DNA from: Paenibacillus thalictri
GTDB taxonomy: Bacteria; Bacillota; Bacilli; Paenibacillales; NBRC-103111
NCBI RefSeq assembly: GCF_004307995.1
Contig: NZ_SIRE01000003.1
Span: 434,001 to 498,000 of the forward strand
Reading direction: 5' to 3'
Length of the DNA: 64,000 bases
Part shown: positions 36,036 to 43,887 of the stretch, piece by piece
How the letters are laid out: the number at the start of each line of letters is the position of its first letter
Numbering within the stretch: the first letter of the stretch is position 1
Notes under the pieces: generated by a model
Database searches by the model: none
What the model was told of the DNA's origin: nothing
The model's input: only the letters and a program-made list of their open reading frames with translations
Made by a program: the position numbers and the translations under genes

Positions 36036-36791
36036 TTATTCCCGATAGCCAAGCTCGGCGGATATTTGCTTTGCCGTAGCGGTAACCTGCTCTACAAACT
36101 TGTCCCGCGAGACGCTTACGCGGTCGTTGGGGCCGATCATGCTGATTGCGGCGTTAACGGAGCCGTCCGCATCGTAAATCGGCGCGGCGATTCCGGATAC
36201 GCCGACATTGCGCAGATTGGAGCTGAATTCATAGCCGTTGCTACGGATTAGCTTAAGCCGCTGCTTGATTTCCTCCGGCTCTCTGATGGAATGGGGAGTA
36301 AACGTCCGGATGCCTTCAGACAGCACGGTATCGATGAAGGCGTCGTCCCGGAAAGCGAGAATGGCTCTGGCCGCGGATGTAGCGTACAAAGGGAAACGCC
36401 GGTAGATTTCGACGTTAAACCGAATCGGGTGTGGCGAATCGATTTTATCGACATAAATGGCGTCGTACATATCTCTCACGCAAAGACAAGCAAGCTCTTG
36501 GGTCTTCTCCACCAGACTGCTTAAGAACGGCTTGGCAAACTCCACAAGATTGTGATTTTTGAGCACTTTATTGCCGAGCTCAAGCAATGTATATCCGAGG
36601 GAATACTGTTTATTAACCGGGTTCTGCTTAATGAAACCGTCGCTTTCCAGCGTCATCAGAAGCTTGTGAACCGCTCCTTTGGAAAGCTGCAAGCGGCGGC
36701 TTAATTCGCTCACGCCCATTTCTTTGGGAGCGTCGAGAAACAATTTCAGCAGCCTGCTGCCGTTTTTGACGGATGATAGATGGTTGTCCAT
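36036..36791 (-). CDS. IclR-family transcriptional regulator
   Basis: 251 residues: winged helix at 5-65 (GVSELSRRLQLSKGAVHKLLMTLESDGFIKQN) and an IclR effector domain (ELACLCVRDMYDAIYVDKID ... PLYATSAARAILAF ... GVSGIAAPIYDADGSVNAAISMIGP). AAGGAG nine bases ahead of the ATG. Divergent from the ABC transporter operon 349 bases away, whose start region carries an inverted repeat, so it is the likely regulator of that operon. Its own terminator is split by the miniature element. Confidence 0.93.
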   Translation of the reverse strand: MDNHLSSVKNGSRLLKLFLDAPKEMGVSELSRRLQLSKGAVHKLLMTLESDGFIKQNPVNKQYSLGYTLLELGNKVLKNHNLVEFAKPFLSSLVEKTQELACLCVRDMYDAIYVDKIDSPHPIRFNVEIYRRFPLYATSAARAILAFRDDAFIDTVLSEGIRTFTPHSIREPEEIKQRLKLIRSNGYEFSSNLRNVGVSGIAAPIYDADGSVNAAISMIGPNDRVSVSRDKFVEQVTATAKQISAELGYRE

Positions 36792-37039
36792 AGTTTTGCG
36801 ACTCCTTACATAATGCTGCTGCCGTATTTCTAATAAGCCACGCGACCCGCGTGTGCCCGGAGCTTTTTCGGCCGAGCGCTTGCTGTTGAAGTTGTTTTGT
36901 TCAGCTGCTTACGGTCAAAGAGATGAGACGAATGATGTCATGTTTAGAGGTTAGTTTATCATAAGATCCTTGTTTTTCCCACATGAACATCAAAAAATCC
37001 GTAACATCGCTGCCGCTGTCTTAGTTTTAAATTTTTGTA

Positions 37040-37069
37040 TTGCAGCATGCCGGAATCGCGTGTTAAAAT
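37040..37069 (+). promoter_or_regulatory. promoter of ABC transporter operon
   Basis: TTGCAG at 37040-37045 and TAAAAT at 37064-37069, with a TG extended -10 dinucleotide; predicted start near 37076. The rest of the 349-base intergenic gap between the IclR gene and this operon holds no gene. Confidence 0.55.
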
Positions 37070-37078
37070 AAGTAACAT

Positions 37079-37095
37079 GTTTACACATAGTAAAC
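37079..37095. promoter_or_regulatory. inverted repeat at +4, probable IclR operator
   Basis: GTTTAC and GTAAAC arms with the five-base centre ACATA, just after the predicted transcription start of the ABC operon. Confidence 0.55.
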
Positions 37096-37139
37096 GATGT
37101 TCGTGTATAGAGAACGAAAATCTGAGGAGGACGATTGGG

Positions 37140-38267
37140 ATGAAAAGATTAGGAACGCTGGTAACAGTTGCCGCATTGTGCGGCTCATTAATGGCGGGGT
37201 GCGGATCGAACGGCAAAGGGGCGGAAAACACAGGGACAGGCGGCGCTCCCGCTGCGGCTCCAAGCAAAGAAGCCGCACAGACGTTAACTCCGGAAAAACA
37301 GCTCATTGTTGCAGGCAACGGAGCGACAGTAGAGCAAATGATGAAAGACGATATTTTCAAAAAGTTCAATCAGAAATACCCTGATGTCAAGCTGACTTAC
37401 GTATCCGGCGTATCTACCGAAATCGTCGCCAAAGCCAAGGCGCAAAAGGCCTCTCCTCAGATGGACGTTGCGATTGTCGAAGGCGGGGAACAGGAAGCGG
37501 GCCGTGTGGAAGGTTTATGGGCGCCGCTTTCCGAGCAAGATATCCCTAATATGAAAAAAGTCGCCGCGGATCTCAAGGTGAAGGATAACAGCGGGGTTGC
37601 CGTCAACTTCACGCCGATGGGGATCTCGTACAATGCGGAGACAGTGAAAGCCAAAGGCCTGCCTGTACCTGAATCGTGGAACGATCTGGCCAAGCCGGAA
37701 ATGAAGGGCAATCTGACCATGACGGAAATTTCCAGCAACTTCGGCCGTTCGACTACCATTATGCTTGCTTACGCCAATGGAGGCTCGGAAAAAAATATCG
37801 ATCCCGGCTTCGATAAACTGAAAACGATTGCGGGATATATGCCAACCTTCGCCAAGAGTGCGGCCCAGCTGCAGCAAAATATGCAGGACAAGACGGCGGC
37901 CTACACAACCTGGACGATGGCAAGAAGTCTTGTGCAGAAAGATGCCGGTCTTGATCTGCAGTTTGTCATTCCGAAGGAAGGCACCAATCTTGTGCCTAAC
38001 GTAGCGACTATGATTCAGGGGGCAAAAAATCCGAACGCAGCCAAGCTGTTTATCGATTTTCTGCTGACCGACGAAATTCAGCAAATGTATGGAACAAAGC
38101 TGTATTACAACCCGGCTGCTTCGGTGAAGCTGCCTGACGACATTGCCAAGAAGCTTGATTTTGACCGCAAAAAGGTCGTTAACTTCGATCTGCAGGTTGT
38201 AGGCTCCAAAACGCCGGAATGGCTTGACCGTTTTAATAAAGAAATAGCTCCAAAGGTAGGTAAATAA
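37140..38267 (+). CDS. extracellular solute-binding lipoprotein (PotD-like)
   Basis: 375 residues. Export signal with lipobox LMAGC (Cys near 21), a Gly/Ala/Pro linker, then a two-lobe periplasmic-binding fold of the iron/spermidine/putrescine class (VAIVEGGEQEAGRVEGLW, MGISYNAETVKAKGLPVPESWNDLAKPEMKG, DFLLTDEIQQMYGT). ATG at 37140 after GAGGAGG. First gene of a five-gene operon with PotA, PotB and PotC-like components and an M20 peptidase. Ligand not known; the peptidase points to an acylated amino acid or a small peptide rather than a polyamine. Confidence 0.92.
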   Translation: MKRLGTLVTVAALCGSLMAGCGSNGKGAENTGTGGAPAAAPSKEAAQTLTPEKQLIVAGNGATVEQMMKDDIFKKFNQKYPDVKLTYVSGVSTEIVAKAKAQKASPQMDVAIVEGGEQEAGRVEGLWAPLSEQDIPNMKKVAADLKVKDNSGVAVNFTPMGISYNAETVKAKGLPVPESWNDLAKPEMKGNLTMTEISSNFGRSTTIMLAYANGGSEKNIDPGFDKLKTIAGYMPTFAKSAAQLQQNMQDKTAAYTTWTMARSLVQKDAGLDLQFVIPKEGTNLVPNVATMIQGAKNPNAAKLFIDFLLTDEIQQMYGTKLYYNPAASVKLPDDIAKKLDFDRKKVVNFDLQVVGSKTPEWLDRFNKEIAPKVGK

Positions 38268-38324
38268 ACTCGATTGTTCGTGTAGATACGAGACTGCAAA
38301 TATGGCGACTACAGGATAGGTGAT

Positions 38325-39440
38325 ATGGTGAATTCCCGCTTTGATGTCGAATTAAACAACATCCAGAAGAAGTTCGGCTCCAATATCGTTGTAGACAATT
38401 TCAATCTGCAAATCGAACAAGGAGAATGCGTGTCTTTTCTCGGGCCTTCGGGCTGCGGTAAAACGACTACGCTGAACATGATCGCCGGCTTCCTTGAGCC
38501 CGATCAAGGCGATCTGCTGATTAAAGGCCGCCGGATGAACGGCGTCCCTTCCAACAAACGCGAGCTTGGCATGGTATTCCAGACGTATTCGCTTTTTCCC
38601 CATATGACGATTTTTGAAAATGTGGCGTATGGTCTTAAGCTGAGAAAAACAGCCAAGGCGGAAATCGCCGAGCGGGTAAAAAAAGTGCTCGATGTCGTCA
38701 AGCTGCCGCAAGTCGGCGACCGTTACCCGAAGCAGCTGTCCGGCGGGCAGCGTCAGCGTATTGCGATTGCGCGGGCGCTTGTGACCGAGCCGTCCCTGCT
38801 GCTGCTTGACGAGCCGCTCAGTAATCTGGATGCGAAGCTGCGTGAAGAGCTGCGGGACGAGCTGAAGCGTCTGCAGCAGGAAATCGGGGTGACGACCATC
38901 TTTGTCACCCATGATCAGGAGGAGGCGTTGTATTTGTCCAACCGCATCGTTGTGCTTGACCACGGAAAAGTTGAACAGATCGGCACCCCATGGGACATCT
39001 ATAACCGACCTGCTTCCGAATTCGTGCATACGTTTATCGGCAAGTCCAATCGGCTTGAGGTTATGGTGAATGAGCTTCGCGGCAGTGAAATTGCGCTTGA
39101 GACGGCAGAGGGAGTCCGGCTGGAAGGAAATGCCCGCGGGTTAAGTTTTCATGTTGGCGAGCCGGTGTCAGCTTATGTCCGACCTGAGAAAATACGCTTG
39201 CGCACTGCCGACGAGCGGATGAGCGACCGCGTCGGCGCCAACGAAGCGCAGGGCAAGGTGAAGCTGACTTCGTTCCTCGGCGCACATACGGAATGCGAGG
39301 TGGAGGTTGGCCGCAGCGATGTGATCGTACGGATTCCGGCAAGTCAAGAGCAGGAACGTTTTACGCCGGGCCAGCCCGTTGTATTATCGTGGGACTCCGA
39401 TGATGTATTTGTCTTCGCTCGGAAAGAGAGCAAGCCATGA
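38325..39440 (+). CDS. ABC transporter ATP-binding protein (PotA-like)
   Basis: 371 residues: Walker A GPSGCGKTTT near 42, LSGGQRQRIAIARAL near 140, Walker B LLLDEPLSNLDAKLR, switch His in FVTHDQEEA, then a C-terminal TOBE-like regulatory domain (YVRPEKIRLR near 284). Typical energising subunit for spermidine/iron-type importers. ATG at 38325 after GGATAGGTG. The permease gene begins inside its last codons (ATGA overlap). Confidence 0.93.
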   Translation: MVNSRFDVELNNIQKKFGSNIVVDNFNLQIEQGECVSFLGPSGCGKTTTLNMIAGFLEPDQGDLLIKGRRMNGVPSNKRELGMVFQTYSLFPHMTIFENVAYGLKLRKTAKAEIAERVKKVLDVVKLPQVGDRYPKQLSGGQRQRIAIARALVTEPSLLLLDEPLSNLDAKLREELRDELKRLQQEIGVTTIFVTHDQEEALYLSNRIVVLDHGKVEQIGTPWDIYNRPASEFVHTFIGKSNRLEVMVNELRGSEIALETAEGVRLEGNARGLSFHVGEPVSAYVRPEKIRLRTADERMSDRVGANEAQGKVKLTSFLGAHTECEVEVGRSDVIVRIPASQEQERFTPGQPVVLSWDSDDVFVFARKESKP

Positions 39441-40294
39441 GCGGGGGGCGCAGCCGGTCGATGAAGACCGCCGCTTTGCTGCTGGCTCCGGGACTGATTG
39501 TCATTCTCGGGGTGTTTTTACTTCCGATGTTTTACATTTTCATATTAAGCTTGCAGGATAAGCATGAGCAATTTTCATTGGAAAATTATATATTGTTTTT
39601 TCAAGACTCGTATTATATCCAAATTTTGTGGAGAACGATCAAGATGAGCTTGCTTACGGTCATAGCGTGTTTTGTGCTTGGTTATCCGGTAGCGATGTAT
39701 ATGGCGCAAGCCTCCGGAAAAATGCGCGGGTTTATTACGTTTCTGATCATCTCCCCGCATTTGATCAGCGTGGTCATCCGCAATTTCGGATGGGTCGTTA
39801 TTCTTGGAGACAAGGGCTGGATCAACAGCTCGCTTCTGAAGCTTGGTTTGATCGACAAGCCGCTTAAGCTGCTGTATAACGAGCTTGGCGTAGTGATCGG
39901 CTTGACCGACTCTTTTATCGTTTATATGATTTTGGCGATTGCGACAAGCCTGTATCAAATTGACGGCTCGTTGTATAAAGCTTCCGGTATTTTAGGCGCA
40001 AGCAAGCTGCGGACATTTTTATCGGTAACGCTGCCGCTGACGCTTCCCGGCATTATTGCCGGAACAACGCTTGTGTTCAGCCTCTCGATGAGCTCGTTTG
40101 TGACTCCGGCCCTGATGGGAGGCACTTCCGTCAAGGTGCTGCCTGTGATCGCTTACGAGAAGGTGATGGCGCAGCTGAATTGGCCGCTTGGCGCAGCCCT
40201 GTCGTTTATGCTGCTTTTCTTCACTATCGCCCTGGTCACGCTGTTTACGCGGCTGGTGGAAACAAAGCGTTATAAAGAGGTGTTCTCCTCATGA
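39437..40294 (+). CDS. ABC transporter permease (PotB-like)
   Basis: 285 residues with six membrane helices and the inner-membrane EAA-type loop (YKASGILGASKLRTFLSVTLPLTLPGIIAG near 187-216) that contacts the ATPase. Overlaps the ATPase gene by four bases (ATGA) and the next permease by four bases, so translation is coupled along the operon. Confidence 0.92.
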   Translation: MSGGRSRSMKTAALLLAPGLIVILGVFLLPMFYIFILSLQDKHEQFSLENYILFFQDSYYIQILWRTIKMSLLTVIACFVLGYPVAMYMAQASGKMRGFITFLIISPHLISVVIRNFGWVVILGDKGWINSSLLKLGLIDKPLKLLYNELGVVIGLTDSFIVYMILAIATSLYQIDGSLYKASGILGASKLRTFLSVTLPLTLPGIIAGTTLVFSLSMSSFVTPALMGGTSVKVLPVIAYEKVMAQLNWPLGAALSFMLLFFTIALVTLFTRLVETKRYKEVFSS

Positions 40295-41091
40295 AAAAGT
40301 GGTCGCCTCTTGGAATCATTACCTTTATCGTTGTTTTGTTTGTTATCTCGCCGCTGCTTGTCATCATCCCGACATCGCTGACGTCGGTAAAATTTTTATC
40401 GTTCCCGCCGGTCGGATTTTCGCTGATGTGGTACGAGAAAATTTTGGACCGTCCGGAGTTTGTCGATTCGTTTATATTCAGCTTGGAGCTGGCTGCGTTA
40501 TCCGCTATCATCGCTACACTGGTCGGGACGCTGGCGGCCATGGCGCTCCATCGTTACTCATTCCCGGGGCGTGGCGCGATTAATGCTCTCCTGCTTTCGC
40601 CGCTGACGGTTCCATCGCTGATTATCGGGATCGCCGCGCTGCTGTTTTTCACAAAATACGGTCTTGCCGGCACGTTCACCGGCCTGTTGTTGGCGCATGT
40701 GCTGATCTCGATTCCGTATGTCGTGCGGCTTGTGCTAACCGGTCTCAGCTCCTTCGACTATACGCTGGAGCGGGCTGCTTATATGCTTGGGGCGAAGCAG
40801 CTTAACGTGTTCTGGGACATTATGCTGCCGCTGATGAAACCGGCGATCATGTCGGGCATGATTTTTTCGTTCCTGACTTCCTTTGACAACGTAACCGTAT
40901 CGCTGTTTCTCGTGTCGCCGTCCACAACGACGCTGCCGCTCGCTATATTCAGCTATATGCAGGAAACGTTGGATCCGCTGGTTGCCTCAATCTCATCGGT
41001 CGTTATTTTGCTGAGTCTTGTATTTATTATTATTCTGGAGCGCGTTTACGGGCTGGACCGGCTGTTCGGCACCAACTCGCACTCCCACTAA
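40291..41091 (+). CDS. ABC transporter permease (PotC-like)
   Basis: 266 residues, six helices, with the EAA-type loop ERAAYMLGAKQLNVFWDIMLPLMKPAIMSG near 150-180. Pairs with the preceding permease in the importer. The ATG at 40291 overlaps the previous stop. The second permease of the same importer; the operon continues 19 bases later with the peptidase. Confidence 0.92.
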   Translation: MKKWSPLGIITFIVVLFVISPLLVIIPTSLTSVKFLSFPPVGFSLMWYEKILDRPEFVDSFIFSLELAALSAIIATLVGTLAAMALHRYSFPGRGAINALLLSPLTVPSLIIGIAALLFFTKYGLAGTFTGLLLAHVLISIPYVVRLVLTGLSSFDYTLERAAYMLGAKQLNVFWDIMLPLMKPAIMSGMIFSFLTSFDNVTVSLFLVSPSTTTLPLAIFSYMQETLDPLVASISSVVILLSLVFIIILERVYGLDRLFGTNSHSH

Positions 41092-41110
41092 CGGAGTTGC
41101 CATTACATCT

Positions 41111-42247
41111 ATGTCATTGATTGAAAAAATAAAGTCCAACCTGCCGGAACTGCTGCACCTGCTCGAACAAAGCGTCAATATGGACTCGCCGTCGCGAAGC
41201 AAGCCGCACAACGACCGGATGGCCGACTGGTTTACGCAGCAATTTATCCGGTTGACCGGCGGCCGCGTGCAGCGATTGTGTCATGATACGGCCGGCGATC
41301 GGCTTGTATGCACTGTCGGAGACGGTCCCAGCCAGGTTCTGCTTGTCGGCCACTACGATACGGTATGGCCGATTGGCGAAGCGCAGCGGCGTCCGTTCCG
41401 CATCGAAGACGGCATCGCCTACGGTCCCGGGGTTTACGATATGAAAGCCGGCCTGCTGCAGGCTATGTTTGCCCTTAAGGCGCTGCTTGATGAAGGGCGT
41501 TTCCCGCAGGGAAAACGCGTGACGCTGCTCATTAACAGCGACGAGGAAATCGGCAGCCCGACCTCCCGGGAGCTGATTGAAGAGCTGGCGCGAGTCTCGT
41601 CCGCTTCGCTGGTGCTTGAGCCGCCAATGGAGCCTAACGGCGCGCTCAAAACGGCGCGCAAAGGAAGCGGCCGCTACAAGCTGGCCGTTCGCGGCGTCTC
41701 GGCCCATGCCGGGGTCAACCCGGAGAAAGGCGTCTCGGCTATTCAAGAGCTGGCCTGCCAAGTTCAGAGGCTGCATGCGCTGACGAATTATCAGGTTGGC
41801 ACGACGGTTAATGTCGGAGTTGTCCATGGAGGCATTGGCAGCAATGTCGTCGCCGATTATGCCGAAGCGGAAATTGATGTGCGCGTAGCTAGCGGAGAAG
41901 AAGCGGAGCGTATCGACGCCGCGCTGAAAAGTTTGTCCCCCTTTATGGAGCATGCCGAGATCTGCGTGACCGGCGGCATGACGCGGCCGCCGATGGAGCG
42001 TACCGGGGAAGGCGCGGCATTGTACGAGTTGGCCAAACGTATTGCCTGCGACGAGCTGGCTTTTGCTTTGGAAGAAACCGCAACAGGCGGCGTTAGCGAT
42101 GGCAATTTCACAGCCGCCGCAGGTACGCCCACGCTGGACGGCCTCGGCGCCCGCGGCGATCATGCCCACTCGCCGCTTGAATTTGTGCGCATCGACGAAA
42201 TACCGCTTAGAACTGTTTTGCTTGCTAGATTAATTGAAAGCTGCTGA
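41111..42247 (+). CDS. M20-family metallopeptidase (carboxypeptidase G2-like)
   Basis: 378 residues of the M20 (CPG2/ArgE/DapE) fold. Metal-site motifs: LVGHYDTVWP near 77 (His/Asp), YGPGVYDMKAGL near 106 (Asp), NSDEEIGS near 142 (catalytic and metal Glu), and a C-terminal GGVSDGNFTAAAGTPTLDGLGARGDHAHS near 330-357 with a likely metal His. A lid domain with VSAHAGVNPEKG lies between. ATG at 41111, with GGAG about twelve bases upstream. Last gene of the ABC operon; likely cleaves an imported acyl-amino acid or gamma-glutamyl-type compound. Specific substrate unknown. Confidence 0.92.
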   Translation: MSLIEKIKSNLPELLHLLEQSVNMDSPSRSKPHNDRMADWFTQQFIRLTGGRVQRLCHDTAGDRLVCTVGDGPSQVLLVGHYDTVWPIGEAQRRPFRIEDGIAYGPGVYDMKAGLLQAMFALKALLDEGRFPQGKRVTLLINSDEEIGSPTSRELIEELARVSSASLVLEPPMEPNGALKTARKGSGRYKLAVRGVSAHAGVNPEKGVSAIQELACQVQRLHALTNYQVGTTVNVGVVHGGIGSNVVADYAEAEIDVRVASGEEAERIDAALKSLSPFMEHAEICVTGGMTRPPMERTGEGAALYELAKRIACDELAFALEETATGGVSDGNFTAAAGTPTLDGLGARGDHAHSPLEFVRIDEIPLRTVLLARLIESC

Positions 42248-42250
42248 TGC

Positions 42251-42471
42251 AAAAAAAGGTCTCCGCACAATCAAGGAGGCCACTGAAAAAGTGAACGCTG
42301 CATGAACGAATCATTCTTACGATCGCCAATTGTCCCCGAATTTCTTGAATTGTACCTGCTTTTGGCAGGTGATATTCGGGGACAAAAGCGAACGCTGGCG
42401 CTTCTCCAGAATGATTTCGCTCACTACGCTACTTTTTCAGTGGCCTCCAATCAAGAGCGGAGACCTTTTTG
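42251..42471 (+). terminator. terminator of ABC-M20 operon, split by miniature element
   Basis: Arms AAAAAAAGGTCTCCGC (42251-42266) and GCGGAGACCTTTTT (42457-42470) begin four bases after the M20 stop; the loop now contains a 172-bp element and its eight-base duplications. Confidence 0.85.
42276..42447. mobile_element. 172-bp miniature inverted-repeat element, copy B
   Basis: Perfect 17-bp ends GAGGCCACTGAAAAAGT and its complement, extending as imperfect repeats for about 50 bases; inner GTCCCCGAAT/ATTCGGGGAC and ACCTGC/GCAGGT stems nest inside. Flanked by a perfect eight-base duplication CAATCAAG (42268-42275 and 42448-42455). Same length as copy A, related along its length, reversed orientation. 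An 81-residue frame crossing it has no support as a gene. Confidence 0.93.
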
Positions 42472-42522
42472 CATTGGTTTTATCGTAAAAGATTGCTGCA
42501 GTTATTGTTTATTAATGGAAAT

Positions 42523-42813
42523 TTACGCATTATTTAGTGATTTATAACCGTGTGGGTGTAGGCTAACGGAGCTACCCGAATCCGAGTAAAAGTCTTCAGC
42601 TTTCCAATACTCTAGCTTGAATTTTTCGATGTTCTGCTTTGCGTTAGCAGATTCAAGCTTGCTTGTAACGTTTATTCTATACATGAAGTCAAAAAAAGCA
42701 TTATATCTAAATAACTGTGAACGCAGCAATTCTGGGATTGCATTGTCTCTGAAAAGGTGTCCACTTTTTATTCTAATCGTATATTCATCGATATGAATCG
42801 GACATCTTTGTCG
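42523..42813 (-). pseudogene. decayed gene fragment, unknown family
   Basis: An open frame of 97 codons between a TAG at 42814-42816 and a stop at 42523. The translation looks like real protein (RIKSGHLFRDNAIPELLRSQ, FEYWKAEDFY-like end KFKLEYWKAEDF) but only a TTG could start it and no ribosome binding site is seen, so it may be the 3' remnant of a larger gene. It lies next to miniature element B in a repeat-rich stretch. Confidence 0.4.
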
Positions 42814-42863
42814 CTATGACAAGCTGCCACCAGAATTACATATGCAAACATCACGCGCCAAAG

Positions 42864-43048
42864 CTAACGGACAGCAGCGTCGCTATATGGCAAAAAAATC
42901 GGGGTTTTCTTTTCTAACGGACAGCAGCGACTCTATTTGCCCAAAAAAGTCGGGAAAATCGCGATGGCAGGCCAAATAAGAGCGTCGGTGTCCGTTACAA
43001 TTAGCAAGCCTTGAATTTGGTTTACATAGCAGCGTGCATGTCCGTTAG
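42864..43048. repeat. four TAACGGACA motifs in paired inverted arrangement
   Basis: CTAACGGACAGCAGCG occurs at 42864 and 42914 on the plus strand; TAACGGACA occurs on the minus strand at 42997-42989 and 43048-43039. The spacing is 50 bases within each pair. The surrounding 42.5-43.4 kb interval has no intact gene except the one entering from 43378. Confidence 0.7.
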
Positions 43049-43227
43049 AGGGGTTTCTCCAATATTGGAGATGCACGGGTAGCAAACCTTGTCTAGCTGA
43101 TGGGTTCCCACTCATGACACGCACAAAAGTTTGTTAATTCCTGTGACACAACTTGGTCAATTGGCTTCTTACCTGACAACATCACCTGCTTTTCTCCTGA
43201 TTACGCGCCAAAACAAACTCACCGTAT

Positions 43228-43405
43228 CAGGACCGTCGGGCGATTTGGCCAGACGTTTATTTGTTTGTGACAAATGCTGCTTGTTAAGTGCGATTGTTCC
43301 AGCAAACTCGAGGAACCAGGACCGTCAGGCGCTTTCATCAGACTGCCCTTATTTGCTTGTGATAAAGGAACTGCTTGCTAAGTGCGATTGTCCTCGCAAA
43401 CCGAA
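43228..43405. repeat. two imperfect 89-bp direct repeats
   Basis: CAGGACCGTC begins copies at 43228 and 43317. Shared blocks include TTATTTG, TTGTGA, GCTTG and AAGTGCGATTGT, with scattered changes and small indels. The second copy supplies the last codons of the M67 peptidase gene. Confidence 0.75.
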
Positions 43406-43818
43406 AAGCAAACTGATTCATAGACAGTTCCGCGGCCGATTGAGTCATAGCGGTAACATCGCACGTGCGGGTTGCTGGGGGCGGCATACGAAACGATCCA
43501 ATGTGTCGGGACAGTATGCCATTCCGTCAATAAATCTTGTTCGGAGGGAATAGCGGGAGCCAGCGGGTGGGTGTGATAAAAGCCTGCCAGCCGAGGCGCT
43601 CCCGAAGTTTCCTTAATGTATGGCAGCAGATGCAGCGGATCCATGAGAAAATGGTTTAGCGGCCCGGTTGAGATATTGGGGACGGGCACAAACGTATGCA
43701 CAAACGTGGCTGCCGCCTCGACGTCCCCTAGCAACACGCCGCATGCTTCATAGGGCAGCTGTGTTTGGCCGTATTCGATCATACGCTTCAGAACGGACCG
43801 GTATATAAAAGCTTTCAT
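43378..43818 (-). CDS. M67-family (JAMM/MPN) metallopeptidase
   Basis: 146 residues with a full JAMM zinc site: Glu24 in YEACGVLLG, His82 and His84 in FYHTHPLAP, Ser92 and Asp95 in PSEQD. Bacterial members process ubiquitin-like or sulfur-carrier proteins or act as isopeptidases; partner unknown. The ATG at 43818 follows GGGGG; an upstream extension to 43863 is not needed. The last dozen or so codons (SVCEDNRT end) run into the second 89-bp repeat, so the C-terminus may have been replaced by repeat sequence. Confidence 0.85.
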   Translation of the reverse strand: MKAFIYRSVLKRMIEYGQTQLPYEACGVLLGDVEAAATFVHTFVPVPNISTGPLNHFLMDPLHLLPYIKETSGAPRLAGFYHTHPLAPAIPSEQDLLTEWHTVPTHWIVSYAAPSNPHVRCYRYDSIGRGTVYESVCFSVCEDNRT

Positions 43819-43887
43819 ATGTATGCCCCCGATACATCTAAGCTTATAGATGGATAAGCTCATTATATCCGGGGGAAGGGCGATCGT

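Noticed and set aside
36036..42247. Composite transposon bounded by the two miniature elements
   Set aside because: Each copy has its own eight-base target duplication, the sign of independent insertions.
42302..42547. 81-residue frame crossing miniature element B
   Set aside because: It lies inside palindromic element sequence and continues into flanking DNA; no start signal and no protein-like pattern.
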